Assembly (NCBI RefSeq): GCF_000739735.1
Contig: NZ_BBJF01000020.1
Coordinates: forward strand, 51,157 to 115,156
DNA length: 64,000 nt
From: Paraburkholderia ginsengisoli NBRC 100965
Lineage (GTDB): Bacteria; Pseudomonadota; Gammaproteobacteria; Burkholderiales; Burkholderiaceae
Direction: 5' to 3'
The notes under the pieces were generated by a model, which worked only from the letters and a program-made list of their open reading frames with translations, did no database searches and was not told where the DNA came from. Position numbers and translations under genes: made by a program. Below, in pieces: positions 31,286 to 39,936 of the stretch; position 1 is the first letter of the stretch, and the number at the start of each line of letters is the position of its first letter.

Positions 31286-32908
31286 ATGGAAAATTTGGGT
31301 AAGGAAGCTATGAAAACAATCAAGCGAGCGCTCATGAGCGTGCTGGCGATGAGCGGACTGCTTTTCGCCGGTGCCGCCCTGGCAGTGGGCGATGCTCCGG
31401 GCGGCCCTGCCGTCAACGCGATCAATCTCCAGCCGCCTGCGACGAGAATCGCCGAGGAGCTCTTCAGCCTCCACATGTTCATGCTGGCTCTTTGCACGGT
31501 GATCTTTGTCGGCGTGTTCGCCGTCATGTTCTATTCGATCTTCGCGCACCGCAAATCGAAGGGTCACAAGGCTTCGAATTTCCACGAAAGCACCACCGTC
31601 GAAATCATCTGGACGATTGTGCCGTTCGTCATCGTCGTGCTGATGGCGCTGCCTGCCACCCGCACCGTCGTCGCGATGAAGGACACCACCAACGCGGACC
31701 TCACCGTCAAGGTCACCGGCTACCAGTGGAAGTGGGGCTACGACTACGTGAAGGGTCCGGGCGAAGGCATCAACTTCCTGTCCACGCTGGCCACGCCGCG
31801 CGCCGAGACCGACGGCCACAAGCCGATTTCCACGCTGTATCTGCAGGAAGTCGACAATCCGCTGGTCGTCCCGGTCGACAAGAAAATCCGCATCATCACC
31901 ACCGCGAACGACGTGGTCCACTCCTGGTACGTGCCGGCCTTCGGCGTGAAGCAGGATGCGATTCCGGGCTTCGTGCGCGACACGTGGTTCAAGGCTAACC
32001 GGGTCGGCACGTTCCGCGGCTTCTGTACCGAGCTGTGCGGCAAGGAACACGCGTTCATGCCGGTCGTGGTCGAAGTGCTGTCCGCCGACGACTACGCGAA
32101 GTGGGTCGACGCACAAAAGAAGAAAATGGCCGCCGGCCAGGACGACCCGAACAAGACCTACACGATGGCCGAGCTGATGGAGCGCGGCGGCAAGGTGTAC
32201 GCGGCGAACTGCGCGGTCTGCCACCAGCCGACCGGCAAGGGCGCAGGCGCATTCCCGGCGCTCGACGGCAGCAAGATCGCGAACGGCGCGATCGCCGAGC
32301 ACGTCAGCCTGGTGTTGAAGGGCAAGAACGCGATGCCTTCATGGGCGCCGACGTTGAACGACGTCGAAATCGCGTCGGTGGTCACGTTCGAACGCAACTC
32401 GTGGGGCAATCACACCGGCGACATTCTCCAGCCGAAGCAGGTCGCGGACGCCCGTAACGGCAAGCTGCCGGAAGGCGGCAACCATCTGGCCGACGCGGCT
32501 GCCGCAGCAAGCGGTGCAACGGCGGCTTCGGGCGCAGCTTCAGGAGCGGAAGCTGCTGCGGCAGGTTCGGACAGCGCGGCGGCAACGTCGGCTGCGCTGC
32601 CGGCGAGCATCTACTTCGACACGGGCAAGAGCACGCTGCCGGCCGACGCGCAAGCGGCGGTCGACGCGGCCGCCGCCTATGCGAAGGCACATCCGGACGC
32701 GAAATTCACGCTGTCGGGCTTCACCGACGCGACCGGTTCCGCCGACGTCAACGCGAAACTCGCGAAGAGCCGTGCGGAAGCCGTGCGCGACGCACTGAAA
32801 GCAGCCGGCATTGCCGAAGACCACATCATTTTGAAGAAGCCGGAAACGATCACGGGCGGCACCGACGCGAAAGAAGCCCGGCGTGTTCAGATCAGCCCGG
32901 CTGCCTGA
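31286..32908 (+). CDS. ctaC: cytochrome c oxidase subunit II fused to cytochrome c and OmpA-like domains
   Basis: Subunit II of the aa3-type terminal oxidase, receiving electrons from cytochrome c. After a signal peptide and two helices (to about residue 125), the cupredoxin domain shows CuA ligands His212, Cys247, Glu249, Cys251, His255 and Met258. A fused class I cytochrome c follows, with CAVCH at 309-313 and a probable Met ligand in KGKNAMPSW. After an Ala/Ser linker, an OmpA-like domain (about 438-540) has ASIYFDTGKSTL and SGFTDATGSADVNAKLAKSRA. ATG 31310 with AAGGAAG is an alternative start giving a tidier signal peptide. It opens the oxidase operon proper. Confidence 0.93.
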   Translation: MENLGKEAMKTIKRALMSVLAMSGLLFAGAALAVGDAPGGPAVNAINLQPPATRIAEELFSLHMFMLALCTVIFVGVFAVMFYSIFAHRKSKGHKASNFHESTTVEIIWTIVPFVIVVLMALPATRTVVAMKDTTNADLTVKVTGYQWKWGYDYVKGPGEGINFLSTLATPRAETDGHKPISTLYLQEVDNPLVVPVDKKIRIITTANDVVHSWYVPAFGVKQDAIPGFVRDTWFKANRVGTFRGFCTELCGKEHAFMPVVVEVLSADDYAKWVDAQKKKMAAGQDDPNKTYTMAELMERGGKVYAANCAVCHQPTGKGAGAFPALDGSKIANGAIAEHVSLVLKGKNAMPSWAPTLNDVEIASVVTFERNSWGNHTGDILQPKQVADARNGKLPEGGNHLADAAAAASGATAASGAASGAEAAAAGSDSAAATSAALPASIYFDTGKSTLPADAQAAVDAAAAYAKAHPDAKFTLSGFTDATGSADVNAKLAKSRAEAVRDALKAAGIAEDHIILKKPETITGGTDAKEARRVQISPAA

Positions 32909-32952
32909 CGTGTTCATGGTCAGCACCGCAGTATTCGCTTTAGGAGATTGTC

Positions 32953-34566
32953 ATGTCTAGCATCGGACACGATGTAGTAGCGGGCCACGAGCACGTGCAC
33001 GGCGACCATGCCCACGAAACGCCGCATGGCTGGCGCCGTTGGCTGTTCGCAACCAATCACAAGGACATCGGTACGCTGTACCTGATCTTCTCGTTCACCA
33101 TGTTCCTGTCCGGGGGCGTGATGGCGCTGATGATCCGTGCCGAGCTGTTCGAGCCGGGCCTGCAGATCATGCGTCCCGAGTTCTTCAACCAGTTGACCAC
33201 CATGCACGGCCTGATCATGGTGTTCGGCGCGATCATGCCGGCCTTCGTCGGTTTCGCGAACTGGATGGTGCCGCTGCAGATCGGCGCATCGGACATGGCT
33301 TTCGCGCGGATGAACAACTTCAGCTTCTGGCTGCTGCCGGTAGCGGCTGTTCTGCTGGTCGGTTCGTTCTTCTCGCCGGGCGGTGCCACCGCCGCGGGCT
33401 GGACGCTCTACGCGCCGTTGTCCACGCAGATGGGCCCGGGCATGGACTTCGCGATTTTCGCGGTCCACTTGATGGGTGCGTCGTCGATCATGGGCGGCAT
33501 CAACATCGTCGTGACGATCCTGAACATGCGCGCACCCGGGCTCACGCTGATGAAGATGCCGATGTTCGTGTGGACGTGGCTGATCACCGCGTACCTGCTG
33601 ATCGCCGTGATGCCGGTGCTGGCAGGCGCGATCACGATGGTGCTGTTCGACCGTCACTTCGGCACGTCGTTCTTCAACGCGGCCGGCGGCGGCGACCCGG
33701 TGATGTACCAGCACATTTTCTGGTTCTTCGGGCACCCCGAGGTGTACATCATGATCTTGCCGGCGTTCGGCATCGTGTCCCAGGTGATCCCGGCGTTCTC
33801 GCGCAAGCCGCTGTTCGGCTATAGCTCGATGGTGTATGCGACTTCGTCGATCGCGATTCTGTCGTTCATGGTCTGGGCGCACCACATGTTCGCCACCGGC
33901 ATGCCGGTCACGGGCCAGCTGTTCTTCATGTACGCGACGATGCTGATCGCAGTGCCGACCGGCGTGAAGGTGTTCAACTGGGTCGCAACGATGTGGCGCG
34001 GTTCGCTCAGCTTCGAAACGCCGATGCTGTTCGCAGTCGGCTTCCTGCTGGTCTTCACGTTTGGCGGCCTGTCGGGTCTGATGCTGGCCATGGCGCCGCT
34101 CGACATCCAGTATCACGGCACCTACTTCGTGGTGGCGCACTTCCACTACGTGCTGGTGGCGGGTTCTCTGTTCGCGCTGTTCTCGGGCTGGTACTACTGG
34201 GCGCCGAAGTGGACCGGCTGGATGTACAACGAAACGCGCGGCAAGATTCACTTCTGGGCGTCGATGTTCTTCTTCAACCTCGCGTTCCTGCCGATGCACT
34301 TCGTCGGTCTCGCAGGCATGCCGCGTCGTTATGCCGACTACCCGGCTCAGTTCACCGACTGGAACCAGGTTATTTCGATCGGTGCGTTCGGCTTCGGTCT
34401 GGCGCAAGTCTACTTCCTGTTCGCGGTTGCGCTGCCGGCCTACCGTGGCGGCGGCGAGCACGAAGAAGCCGGCGATAAGCCGTGGGACGGCGCGACGGGC
34501 CTCGAGTGGACCGTGCCGAGCCCGGCTCCGTTCCACACGTTCGAACATCCGCCGACCGTCGAGTAA
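32953..34566 (+). CDS. ctaD: cytochrome c oxidase subunit I
   Basis: Catalytic subunit with heme a, heme a3 and CuB that reduces oxygen and pumps protons. The 537-residue protein has about twelve helices and the family sequences TTMHGLIMVFGAIMPAFVGFANWMVP, HIFWFFGHPEVYIMILPAFGI (CuB His with crosslinked Tyr and the K-channel region), VWAHHMFATGM and GTYFVVAHFHYVLVAGS (heme ligands). AGGAG precedes ATG 32953. It follows ctaC by 44 bases and precedes the small assembly protein and ctaG. Confidence 0.97.
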   Translation: MSSIGHDVVAGHEHVHGDHAHETPHGWRRWLFATNHKDIGTLYLIFSFTMFLSGGVMALMIRAELFEPGLQIMRPEFFNQLTTMHGLIMVFGAIMPAFVGFANWMVPLQIGASDMAFARMNNFSFWLLPVAAVLLVGSFFSPGGATAAGWTLYAPLSTQMGPGMDFAIFAVHLMGASSIMGGINIVVTILNMRAPGLTLMKMPMFVWTWLITAYLLIAVMPVLAGAITMVLFDRHFGTSFFNAAGGGDPVMYQHIFWFFGHPEVYIMILPAFGIVSQVIPAFSRKPLFGYSSMVYATSSIAILSFMVWAHHMFATGMPVTGQLFFMYATMLIAVPTGVKVFNWVATMWRGSLSFETPMLFAVGFLLVFTFGGLSGLMLAMAPLDIQYHGTYFVVAHFHYVLVAGSLFALFSGWYYWAPKWTGWMYNETRGKIHFWASMFFFNLAFLPMHFVGLAGMPRRYADYPAQFTDWNQVISIGAFGFGLAQVYFLFAVALPAYRGGGEHEEAGDKPWDGATGLEWTVPSPAPFHTFEHPPTVE

Positions 34567-34686
34567 GCGGGCTTCGGCGCGATGCCCGGCTCCGGCGGCG
34601 TGTGATGTTAACGTCGCGTGGAACCGGGCAGCCGCCAGGCGGCGGTTGCAATCCGCCAGTCACGGAAAGTATCCAGAAAGTCGAGC

Positions 34687-34821
34687 ATGACGCGCAATCC
34701 ACAGGAACGACGTACACCGGAACAGATCCGCGCGGGCAACAGGCGGATCGGTCTCGTGATGCTGGCCGTCGCAGCGATCTTTTTCGCGAGCGTCATCATC
34801 AAGCAGTGCTGGTTTGCCTGA
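34687..34821 (+). CDS. cytochrome oxidase small assembly protein
   Basis: A 44-residue single-pass membrane peptide: basic N-terminus (MTRNPQERRTPEQIRAGNRRIG) and one helix (LVMLAVAAIFFASVIIK). Its place between ctaD and ctaG and its sequence fit the small protein annotated at this locus in betaproteobacteria as an oxidase assembly factor. Its mechanism is not known to me. ATG 34687 has only a weak ribosome site; longer in-frame versions to 34618 look non-coding. Confidence 0.72.
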   Translation: MTRNPQERRTPEQIRAGNRRIGLVMLAVAAIFFASVIIKQCWFA

Positions 34822-34869
34822 GACAGCCGTAGCTGTTCCAGTCTGTTTGCAGGTTTGTTGAGGATTGAG

Positions 34870-35484
34870 ATGTCGACGCAACCGCCGGCCCAGGCCGACC
34901 GCTCTTTCAACCGTTCGATGTTGATCAAGCTGTTCATCGTCGCCTTGATGATGTTCGGCTTTGGCTTCGCGCTGATACCGATGTATCGCGCGATCTGCCA
35001 GATCACCGGCATCAACAACCTCGTGCAGCGCGATGCCACGGCGCGCGAGGCGAAGAATACGCAGGTCGACATGAGCCGCACGATTTCGATCGAGCTCGAT
35101 GCGAACGCGCGCGGCCCGTTGGGTTTCAAGCCGGAGCAGCGTAGCCTCGACGTGCATCCGGGCGAAGTGACGACAGTAATGTACGAAGTGAGCAACGAAC
35201 AGGCGCGCACGATTCAGGCGCAGGCCATTCCGAGCTACGCGCCGAAGCAGGCCACCGAGTACTTCAAGAAGATCGAGTGTTTCTGCTTTACGCAGCAGAC
35301 GTTGACGGCGAATCAGACCAAGCGCCTGCCGGTGGTGTTCGTGGTCGATCCGAAGTTGCCGAAGGATGTGAAGACCATCACGTTGTCGTACACGTTCTTC
35401 GAGTTGAACACGCCGGCAGCGGCGAAGGCCGGGAGCGCGGGGCCCACGGCCAACACGGCGGCGACCGCCGCCAATCCCGCCTGA
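34870..35484 (+). CDS. ctaG: cytochrome c oxidase assembly protein CtaG/Cox11
   Basis: Delivers copper to the CuB site of subunit I. The 204-residue protein has one N-terminal membrane helix (about 20-43, LFIVALMMFGFGFALIPMYRAIC) and a periplasmic immunoglobulin-like domain with the copper-binding KKIECFCFTQQTL motif and the LPVVFVVDPKLPKD strand. The CQITGINN segment after the helix is also conserved. ATG 34870 has GAGG upstream. The tail is Ala/Thr-rich and probably disordered. It sits between ctaD and ctaE with other assembly genes. Confidence 0.94.
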   Translation: MSTQPPAQADRSFNRSMLIKLFIVALMMFGFGFALIPMYRAICQITGINNLVQRDATAREAKNTQVDMSRTISIELDANARGPLGFKPEQRSLDVHPGEVTTVMYEVSNEQARTIQAQAIPSYAPKQATEYFKKIECFCFTQQTLTANQTKRLPVVFVVDPKLPKDVKTITLSYTFFELNTPAAAKAGSAGPTANTAATAANPA

Positions 35485-35519
35485 CGGCGTGAGCCGAGGG
35501 CGAAGGAAGACGAGACACG

Positions 35520-35729
35520 ATGAGCGAGAACGGCGGCAGTCCGCGCAAAAGTAGTTTTGGCCAGTCGATGCGTGCCGTGCTGTGGTCGTTTTTCGGCGTG
35601 CGCAAGCGCCGCGATCTGGAAGCGGATGCGACGCAGTTGAACCCGCTGCATGTGATCGCGGCGGCGCTGATTGCCACCGCAATCCTGATTGGCGTGCTGA
35701 TCCTGGTCGTGCGCGTCGTGGTGGGGTAG
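35520..35729 (+). CDS. DUF2970 domain-containing small membrane protein
   Basis: A 69-residue protein with a basic region containing AVLWSFFGVRKRRD, then one long helix (about 44-66, VIAAALIATAILIGVLILVVRVVV). This arrangement and its place between ctaG and ctaE match DUF2970 proteins. The function is unknown; a role in oxidase assembly is inferred from position. GAAGGAAGA lies upstream of the ATG. Confidence 0.78.
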   Translation: MSENGGSPRKSSFGQSMRAVLWSFFGVRKRRDLEADATQLNPLHVIAAALIATAILIGVLILVVRVVVG

Positions 35730-35887
35730 GCGTTCACGTGGACCTTCAGGTGCATGAGCGGCGAGCAGCGAACAGGGCAACGTGAAGCAGAGCCCAAGAA
35801 TTAGAGTGAAGCGGTGCGGTATCGACGCGCCGCCGAAGATACAGCCGGTGATTCCGGAACAACTGGACTGAAGTGGAGAATCAAGAA

Positions 35888-36745
35888 ATGAGCGGTCAAA
35901 ACGAGAGCCCGTACTATTTCGTACCGCATCCGTCGCGGCATCCGATCAGCGCCGCTGCCGGCTTGCTCGTCATGCTCGGATCGCTTGCGGCCTGGATCAA
36001 CGAGCAGAGCTGGGCGCCGATCGGCGTCTTCGCGGGCTTGTTGTGGCTGCTCTTTACGCTGTGGCACTGGTTCGGCGACGCGATCGCCGAGTCGGAAGGC
36101 GGCATGTACGGCAAGAATGTCGACAAGTCGTATCGCTGGAGCATGAGCTGGTTCATCTTCTCCGAAGTGATGTTCTTCGGCGCGTTCTTCGGCGCGCTGT
36201 TTTATGCGCGTGAAATCGCGATGCACCAGCTCGGCAGTCTCGACTACAAGCTGATCTGGCCGGATTTCTCGGCAGTGTGGCCGAACAATGGTCCGGCAGC
36301 GCTCGTGTCGACCTACAAGTCGATGCAGCCGTGGCCGGTGCCGACCATCAACACGGCGTTGCTGTTGTCCTCGGGCGCCACGCTGACGGTCTCGCACCAC
36401 GCGCTGCGTGAAAATCATCGCAAGAAGGCGATCATCTGGCTGGCGGCGACGCTCGTGCTCGGCGTCTGCTTCCTGTTCCTGCAAGGCTTCGAATATTTCC
36501 ACGCGTACAACGAACTGAATCTGACGCTGGCGTCGGGCGTGTATGGTTCGACGTTCTTCCTGCTGACGGGCTTCCACGGTTTCCACGTGTTCCTTGGCGG
36601 CACGATGCTGGCGGTGGTGCTGGCGCGCCTGATCCGCGGACACTTCACGGCGGAGCATCACTTCGCGTTCGAAGGCGCCGCCTGGTACTGGCACTTCGTG
36701 GACGTCGTGTGGCTTGGGCTGTACGTCGTCGTGTACTGGCTGTAA
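35888..36745 (+). CDS. ctaE: cytochrome c oxidase subunit III
   Basis: A structural subunit that stabilises the oxidase and supports proton uptake. The 285 residues show seven helices, starting with YYFVPHPSRHPISAAAGLLVMLG and including FIFSEVMFFGAFFGALFY, LLLSSGATLTVSHHAL, FLFLQGFEYFHAYNELNLTLASGVYGSTFFLLTGFHGFHVFLGG split over two helices, and the terminal AWYWHFVDVVWLGLYVVVYW. ATG 35888 with GGAGA upstream gives the usual N-terminus. A hairpin terminator follows at 36848. Confidence 0.96.
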   Translation: MSGQNESPYYFVPHPSRHPISAAAGLLVMLGSLAAWINEQSWAPIGVFAGLLWLLFTLWHWFGDAIAESEGGMYGKNVDKSYRWSMSWFIFSEVMFFGAFFGALFYAREIAMHQLGSLDYKLIWPDFSAVWPNNGPAALVSTYKSMQPWPVPTINTALLLSSGATLTVSHHALRENHRKKAIIWLAATLVLGVCFLFLQGFEYFHAYNELNLTLASGVYGSTFFLLTGFHGFHVFLGGTMLAVVLARLIRGHFTAEHHFAFEGAAWYWHFVDVVWLGLYVVVYWL

Positions 36746-36847
36746 CGGAATCCGGCCCGCGCCGACCGGCTAGCCGGAATGGGTGCGGGCCATTCGCGCG
36801 ACGTCCTTCCGGCGGAGCGCACGAGCAGTATGCAAGCACGCAAGGAG

Positions 36848-36883
36848 CGCCGCCCTCGACCTGTCAGGGCGGCGTTTGTTTGT
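36848..36883 (+). terminator. hairpin terminator after ctaE
   Basis: CGCCGCCCT and AGGGCGGCG pair around a nine-base loop and run into GTTTGTTTGT, about 100 bases after the ctaE stop. It separates the structural genes from the minus-strand twin-helix protein. Confidence 0.7.
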
Positions 36884-36931
36884 CTGCAACAGGTCGCGTG
36901 AGGTCCGCTCCACCTGAATTTTTTGGCGAGC

Positions 36932-37141
36932 TTAACGCCCGTAAGGAATACCGGTCGACTGAATCCAGCCCATCCAGTGCGCGAACAGGATGAACAGGAA
37001 CAGCGAGATCGACAGGCCCACCCGCGTGGCGAGCGACCAGACCATCCGCTTGGTTTTGCCCTTGTCGTGCATCATGAAATACAGCGCCGACACCATGCTG
37101 GCGATGATCAGGACGAAGGCGATGGGAACGAGAATGTGCAT
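36932..37141 (-). CDS. small twin-transmembrane protein (DUF2909-like)
   Basis: A 69-residue protein with two helices (about residues 2-22, HILVPIAFVLIIASMVSALYF, and 40-60, VGLSISLFLFILFAHWMGW) joined by a basic loop (HDKGKTKRMVWSL). This matches the small twin-helix proteins found beside surf1 in betaproteobacterial cta clusters. The function is unknown. It lies on the opposite strand to its neighbours. ATG 37141 is chosen because it begins directly with the helix. Confidence 0.75.
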   Translation of the reverse strand: MHILVPIAFVLIIASMVSALYFMMHDKGKTKRMVWSLATRVGLSISLFLFILFAHWMGWIQSTGIPYGR

Positions 37142-37252
37142 GGAACCAGCTGAAACCCGGAAGCGCAGAGGCAAGAGGTTTATTATCGCACCGCGCGCAG
37201 GCGTTTGCCGCGGGGTCCGGGCGGTGTCGCATGCGATGCCGGAGTGCGTTCG

Positions 37253-37969
37253 ATGAAATTCCGGCTGATTCCCGCGCTGCTGATTCTGCTAGTGATCGTC
37301 GTGACGGTGCGGCTCGGCTTCTGGCAGCGTGATCGCGCGCATCAGAAGGAAGCGCTCGAAGCGCACATCTCGCAGTTCGAAAATGCGCCCGCGCAGCCGG
37401 TGAGTGCCGCGCCGGTCGAACTGAAGGACATCGAATTTCATCGCGTGAAGGCGCGCGGCAGTTTCGTCGCGGACAGGGTCGTGTATCTGGATAATCGTCC
37501 GTATAACGACCAGCCGGGTTTTTACGTCGTGATGCCTTTTAAACTGGCCGGCGGCGGTTACGTGCTGGTCAATCGCGGCTGGCTGCCGCGCAACATGAGC
37601 AATCGCGAGACCATCGCGCCGTACACGACGCCACAAGGCGAAATCGAAATCGAAGGGATCGCGCGGGCCGACGCGTCGCGCGCGTTCGAACTGGGGCAGG
37701 GCGGTTCGGCTGCGCATCAGGCGATTCGTCAGAATCTCGATATCGCCGCGTACGCCGCGGAAACCGGGCTGCCGCTGCAATCGTTCGTGATCCAGCAATT
37801 GAGCGACGACGGCGACCAACTGGTGCGCGACTGGCCCGCGCCGACTAGCGGCGTCGAGCGTAATTACGGCTACATGTTCCAGTGGTGGGGCATGGCGGCC
37901 GCGGCCTTGGGCTTTGGTCTGTATGCCGCACGCCGCGCCGCGAGAAAAGAGCACGCGCCCGGCGCGTAA
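37253..37969 (+). CDS. SURF1 family cytochrome oxidase biogenesis protein
   Basis: Helps insert heme a into subunit I. The 238-residue protein has the SURF1 pattern of two helices, one at the N-terminus (about 4-22, LIPALLILLVIVVTVRLGFWQ) and one at the C-terminus (about 208-228), flanking a periplasmic domain. Conserved blocks are LGFWQRDRAHQK, VYLDNRPYNDQPGFYVVMPF, VLVNRGWLPRN and the terminal NYGYMFQWWGMA. ATG 37253 starts at the usual position. Confidence 0.92.
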   Translation: MKFRLIPALLILLVIVVTVRLGFWQRDRAHQKEALEAHISQFENAPAQPVSAAPVELKDIEFHRVKARGSFVADRVVYLDNRPYNDQPGFYVVMPFKLAGGGYVLVNRGWLPRNMSNRETIAPYTTPQGEIEIEGIARADASRAFELGQGGSAAHQAIRQNLDIAAYAAETGLPLQSFVIQQLSDDGDQLVRDWPAPTSGVERNYGYMFQWWGMAAAALGFGLYAARRAARKEHAPGA

Positions 37970-38123
37970 GCGGAAGCGCACGCGCTATCCGCGAGCGGGA
38001 AATTACGCATGCACGCATGCAGCACACCCACGGCGCGCGCAGCGCCTATGACGCAACACATTCGGCTGAGACCGGTCCGCTTACCGACCGGCAAGCCGCG
38101 CATTCATTGAAAGAGGTCCTGTA

Positions 38124-38786
38124 GTGTCGACGCAATCTCCCCGTTCGCCGCAAGGCGGCAAACCCGCCGCATCGAAAGCGATGCCCGGCCAACCCAACGG
38201 CAAAGGTTCCTGGCAGCGCGGCCGCTGGATGCTGCTGCTGCTGACGATCATCTGCGCCGCGCCGATCGCCGTGTCGTATTTCATGTACTACGTGATCAAG
38301 CCGAGCGGTGGCAGTACCAGCTACGGCACGCTGATCGACCCGCAACGGCCGATTCCGGACTCGCTCGTAGTCACTGGCGAAGACGGCAAGCCGGTGAAGC
38401 TCGCGACGCTGCGCGGCCACTGGCTGATGATCTCGGTCGACAACAGCGCCTGCGACAAAGCGTGCGTCACCAAGCTCTACTTCATGCGACAAATCCGCGC
38501 AGCTCAGGGGCCGGAACGCGAGCGGGTCGTGGAAGTGTGGCTGCGCACCGATGCAGGCAAGGTCGCCGACGTGATACAAACCGCCTATCCCGACACCAGC
38601 ATGATGATCGCCGATCCGGCGCAGGTGTCTGCATGGCTGCCCGCCGACACGGGCACCCAGATCACCGACCACCTCTACATGGTCGATCCGAACGGCAATC
38701 TGATGATGCGTTTCCCCAAAGATCCGAACCCGAGCAAGATCAAGGGCGACGTGACCAAGCTGCTCAAATGGTCGAGCATCGGCTGA
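38124..38786 (+). CDS. Sco-like cytochrome oxidase assembly protein
   Basis: A 220-residue protein with one N-terminal helix (about 36-58, MLLLLTIICAAPIAVSYFMYY) and a periplasmic thioredoxin-like domain. The DNSACDKACVTKLYFMRQIRAAQG segment (in two parts, CDKAC then the helix) places a CxxxC pair where Sco proteins bind copper, and YMVDPNGNLMMRFPKD resembles the Sco C-terminal strand. Position between surf1 and ctaA supports a role in copper delivery or thiol reduction for the oxidase. The GTG start at 38124 has only a weak ribosome site. Confidence 0.8.
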   Translation: MSTQSPRSPQGGKPAASKAMPGQPNGKGSWQRGRWMLLLLTIICAAPIAVSYFMYYVIKPSGGSTSYGTLIDPQRPIPDSLVVTGEDGKPVKLATLRGHWLMISVDNSACDKACVTKLYFMRQIRAAQGPERERVVEVWLRTDAGKVADVIQTAYPDTSMMIADPAQVSAWLPADTGTQITDHLYMVDPNGNLMMRFPKDPNPSKIKGDVTKLLKWSSIG

Positions 38787-38820
38787 TGCCGCAACCTGGG
38801 TAAGAGACAGAGTAAAAAAG

Positions 38821-39930
38821 ATGTTCGTATTGCAACTGGCCCTGATCGGTTTGTGTATCGCGTTGCTGCCGCTGTCCTACGTGTGGGTCAAGGCCGACGA
38901 CAACAAATTCCGCAAGCTGGTCTGGCTGACCACCTTCCTCACGCTCGACCTCGTGATGTTCGGCGGCTTCACGCGCCTCACCGACTCCGGCCTCGGCTGC
39001 CCTGACTGGCCGGGCTGCTACGGCACATCGTCGCCATTCATCGCCCACGCTGCGATTGCCGCCGCGCATCAGGCGATGCCCACTGGGCCCGTGAGCATGA
39101 CGAAGGCCTGGATCGAAATGATCCACCGTTACTTTGCGATGGCGATCGGCGTGCTGATCATCGCGCAAACGGTCATTGCGTGGACCGCACGCATCAAGCG
39201 CCGCCCGCTGCATGTGTCGCCGTGGTGGCCGACTTCGCTGCTACTGCTAATTCTCGTGCAGGGTGCGTTCGGTGCGTGGACCGTGACGATGAAACTGCAG
39301 CCGGTCATCGTGACGACACACCTGCTGCTCGGCCTTGCGCTGCTCGGCACGCTCGGCTGGCTGGCGGCTCGGCTCACGCCCTTGCCGGCTTACGAGCCCG
39401 AAGCCGCGCGCTGGCGCGCGGCGGCGCTGGCGGGTCTGGCGCTGCTGGTCGCGCAGATCGCGTTGGGCGGCTGGGTGAGCACGAACTACGCGGTGCTCGC
39501 GTGCACGGACTTTCCGACCTGCAACGGCCAATGGATTCCGCCGATGGACTTCGCGCACGGCTTCCATCTGTGGCGTGCGCTCGGCATGACCGGCGACGGC
39601 GACGTGATCACCCAGGACGCGCTGGTGGCGATCCACTGGACGCATCGCACGTTTGCGTTCGTGGTGATCGCGTATCTGCTGTGGTTCGCGGCGAAGCTGC
39701 GCCGCTTCGAATCGCTGCGTACGCCGGCGAACGGCGTGCTGCTGGTGGTGCTGATCCAGTTCATCACCGGGCTGTCGAACATCGTCCTGCAATGGCCTTT
39801 GCCGATTGCAGTCGCCCATAACGGCGGGGCCGCGATCCTGCTGCTTTTGCTCGTTATGTTAAACTTTCGGATCGCTTATAGCCGTCCCGGCCGCGCCGTG
39901 CTCCCAGCGCGCGATGCCGCGCCAGCGTGA
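38821..39930 (+). CDS. ctaA: heme A synthase CtaA/COX15
   Basis: Oxidises heme O to heme A in the inner membrane. The 369-residue protein has about eight helices in two similar halves, with GGFTRLTDSGLGCPDWPGCYG after the first helix, the heme-ligand segments EMIHRYFAM and WTHRTFAF, and the paired cysteine loop ACTDFPTCNGQWIPP. These are typical of CtaA. It lies six bases before ctaB, whose product supplies its heme O substrate. Confidence 0.95.
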   Translation: MFVLQLALIGLCIALLPLSYVWVKADDNKFRKLVWLTTFLTLDLVMFGGFTRLTDSGLGCPDWPGCYGTSSPFIAHAAIAAAHQAMPTGPVSMTKAWIEMIHRYFAMAIGVLIIAQTVIAWTARIKRRPLHVSPWWPTSLLLLILVQGAFGAWTVTMKLQPVIVTTHLLLGLALLGTLGWLAARLTPLPAYEPEAARWRAAALAGLALLVAQIALGGWVSTNYAVLACTDFPTCNGQWIPPMDFAHGFHLWRALGMTGDGDVITQDALVAIHWTHRTFAFVVIAYLLWFAAKLRRFESLRTPANGVLLVVLIQFITGLSNIVLQWPLPIAVAHNGGAAILLLLLVMLNFRIAYSRPGRAVLPARDAAPA

Positions 39931-39936
39931 CTCCAC

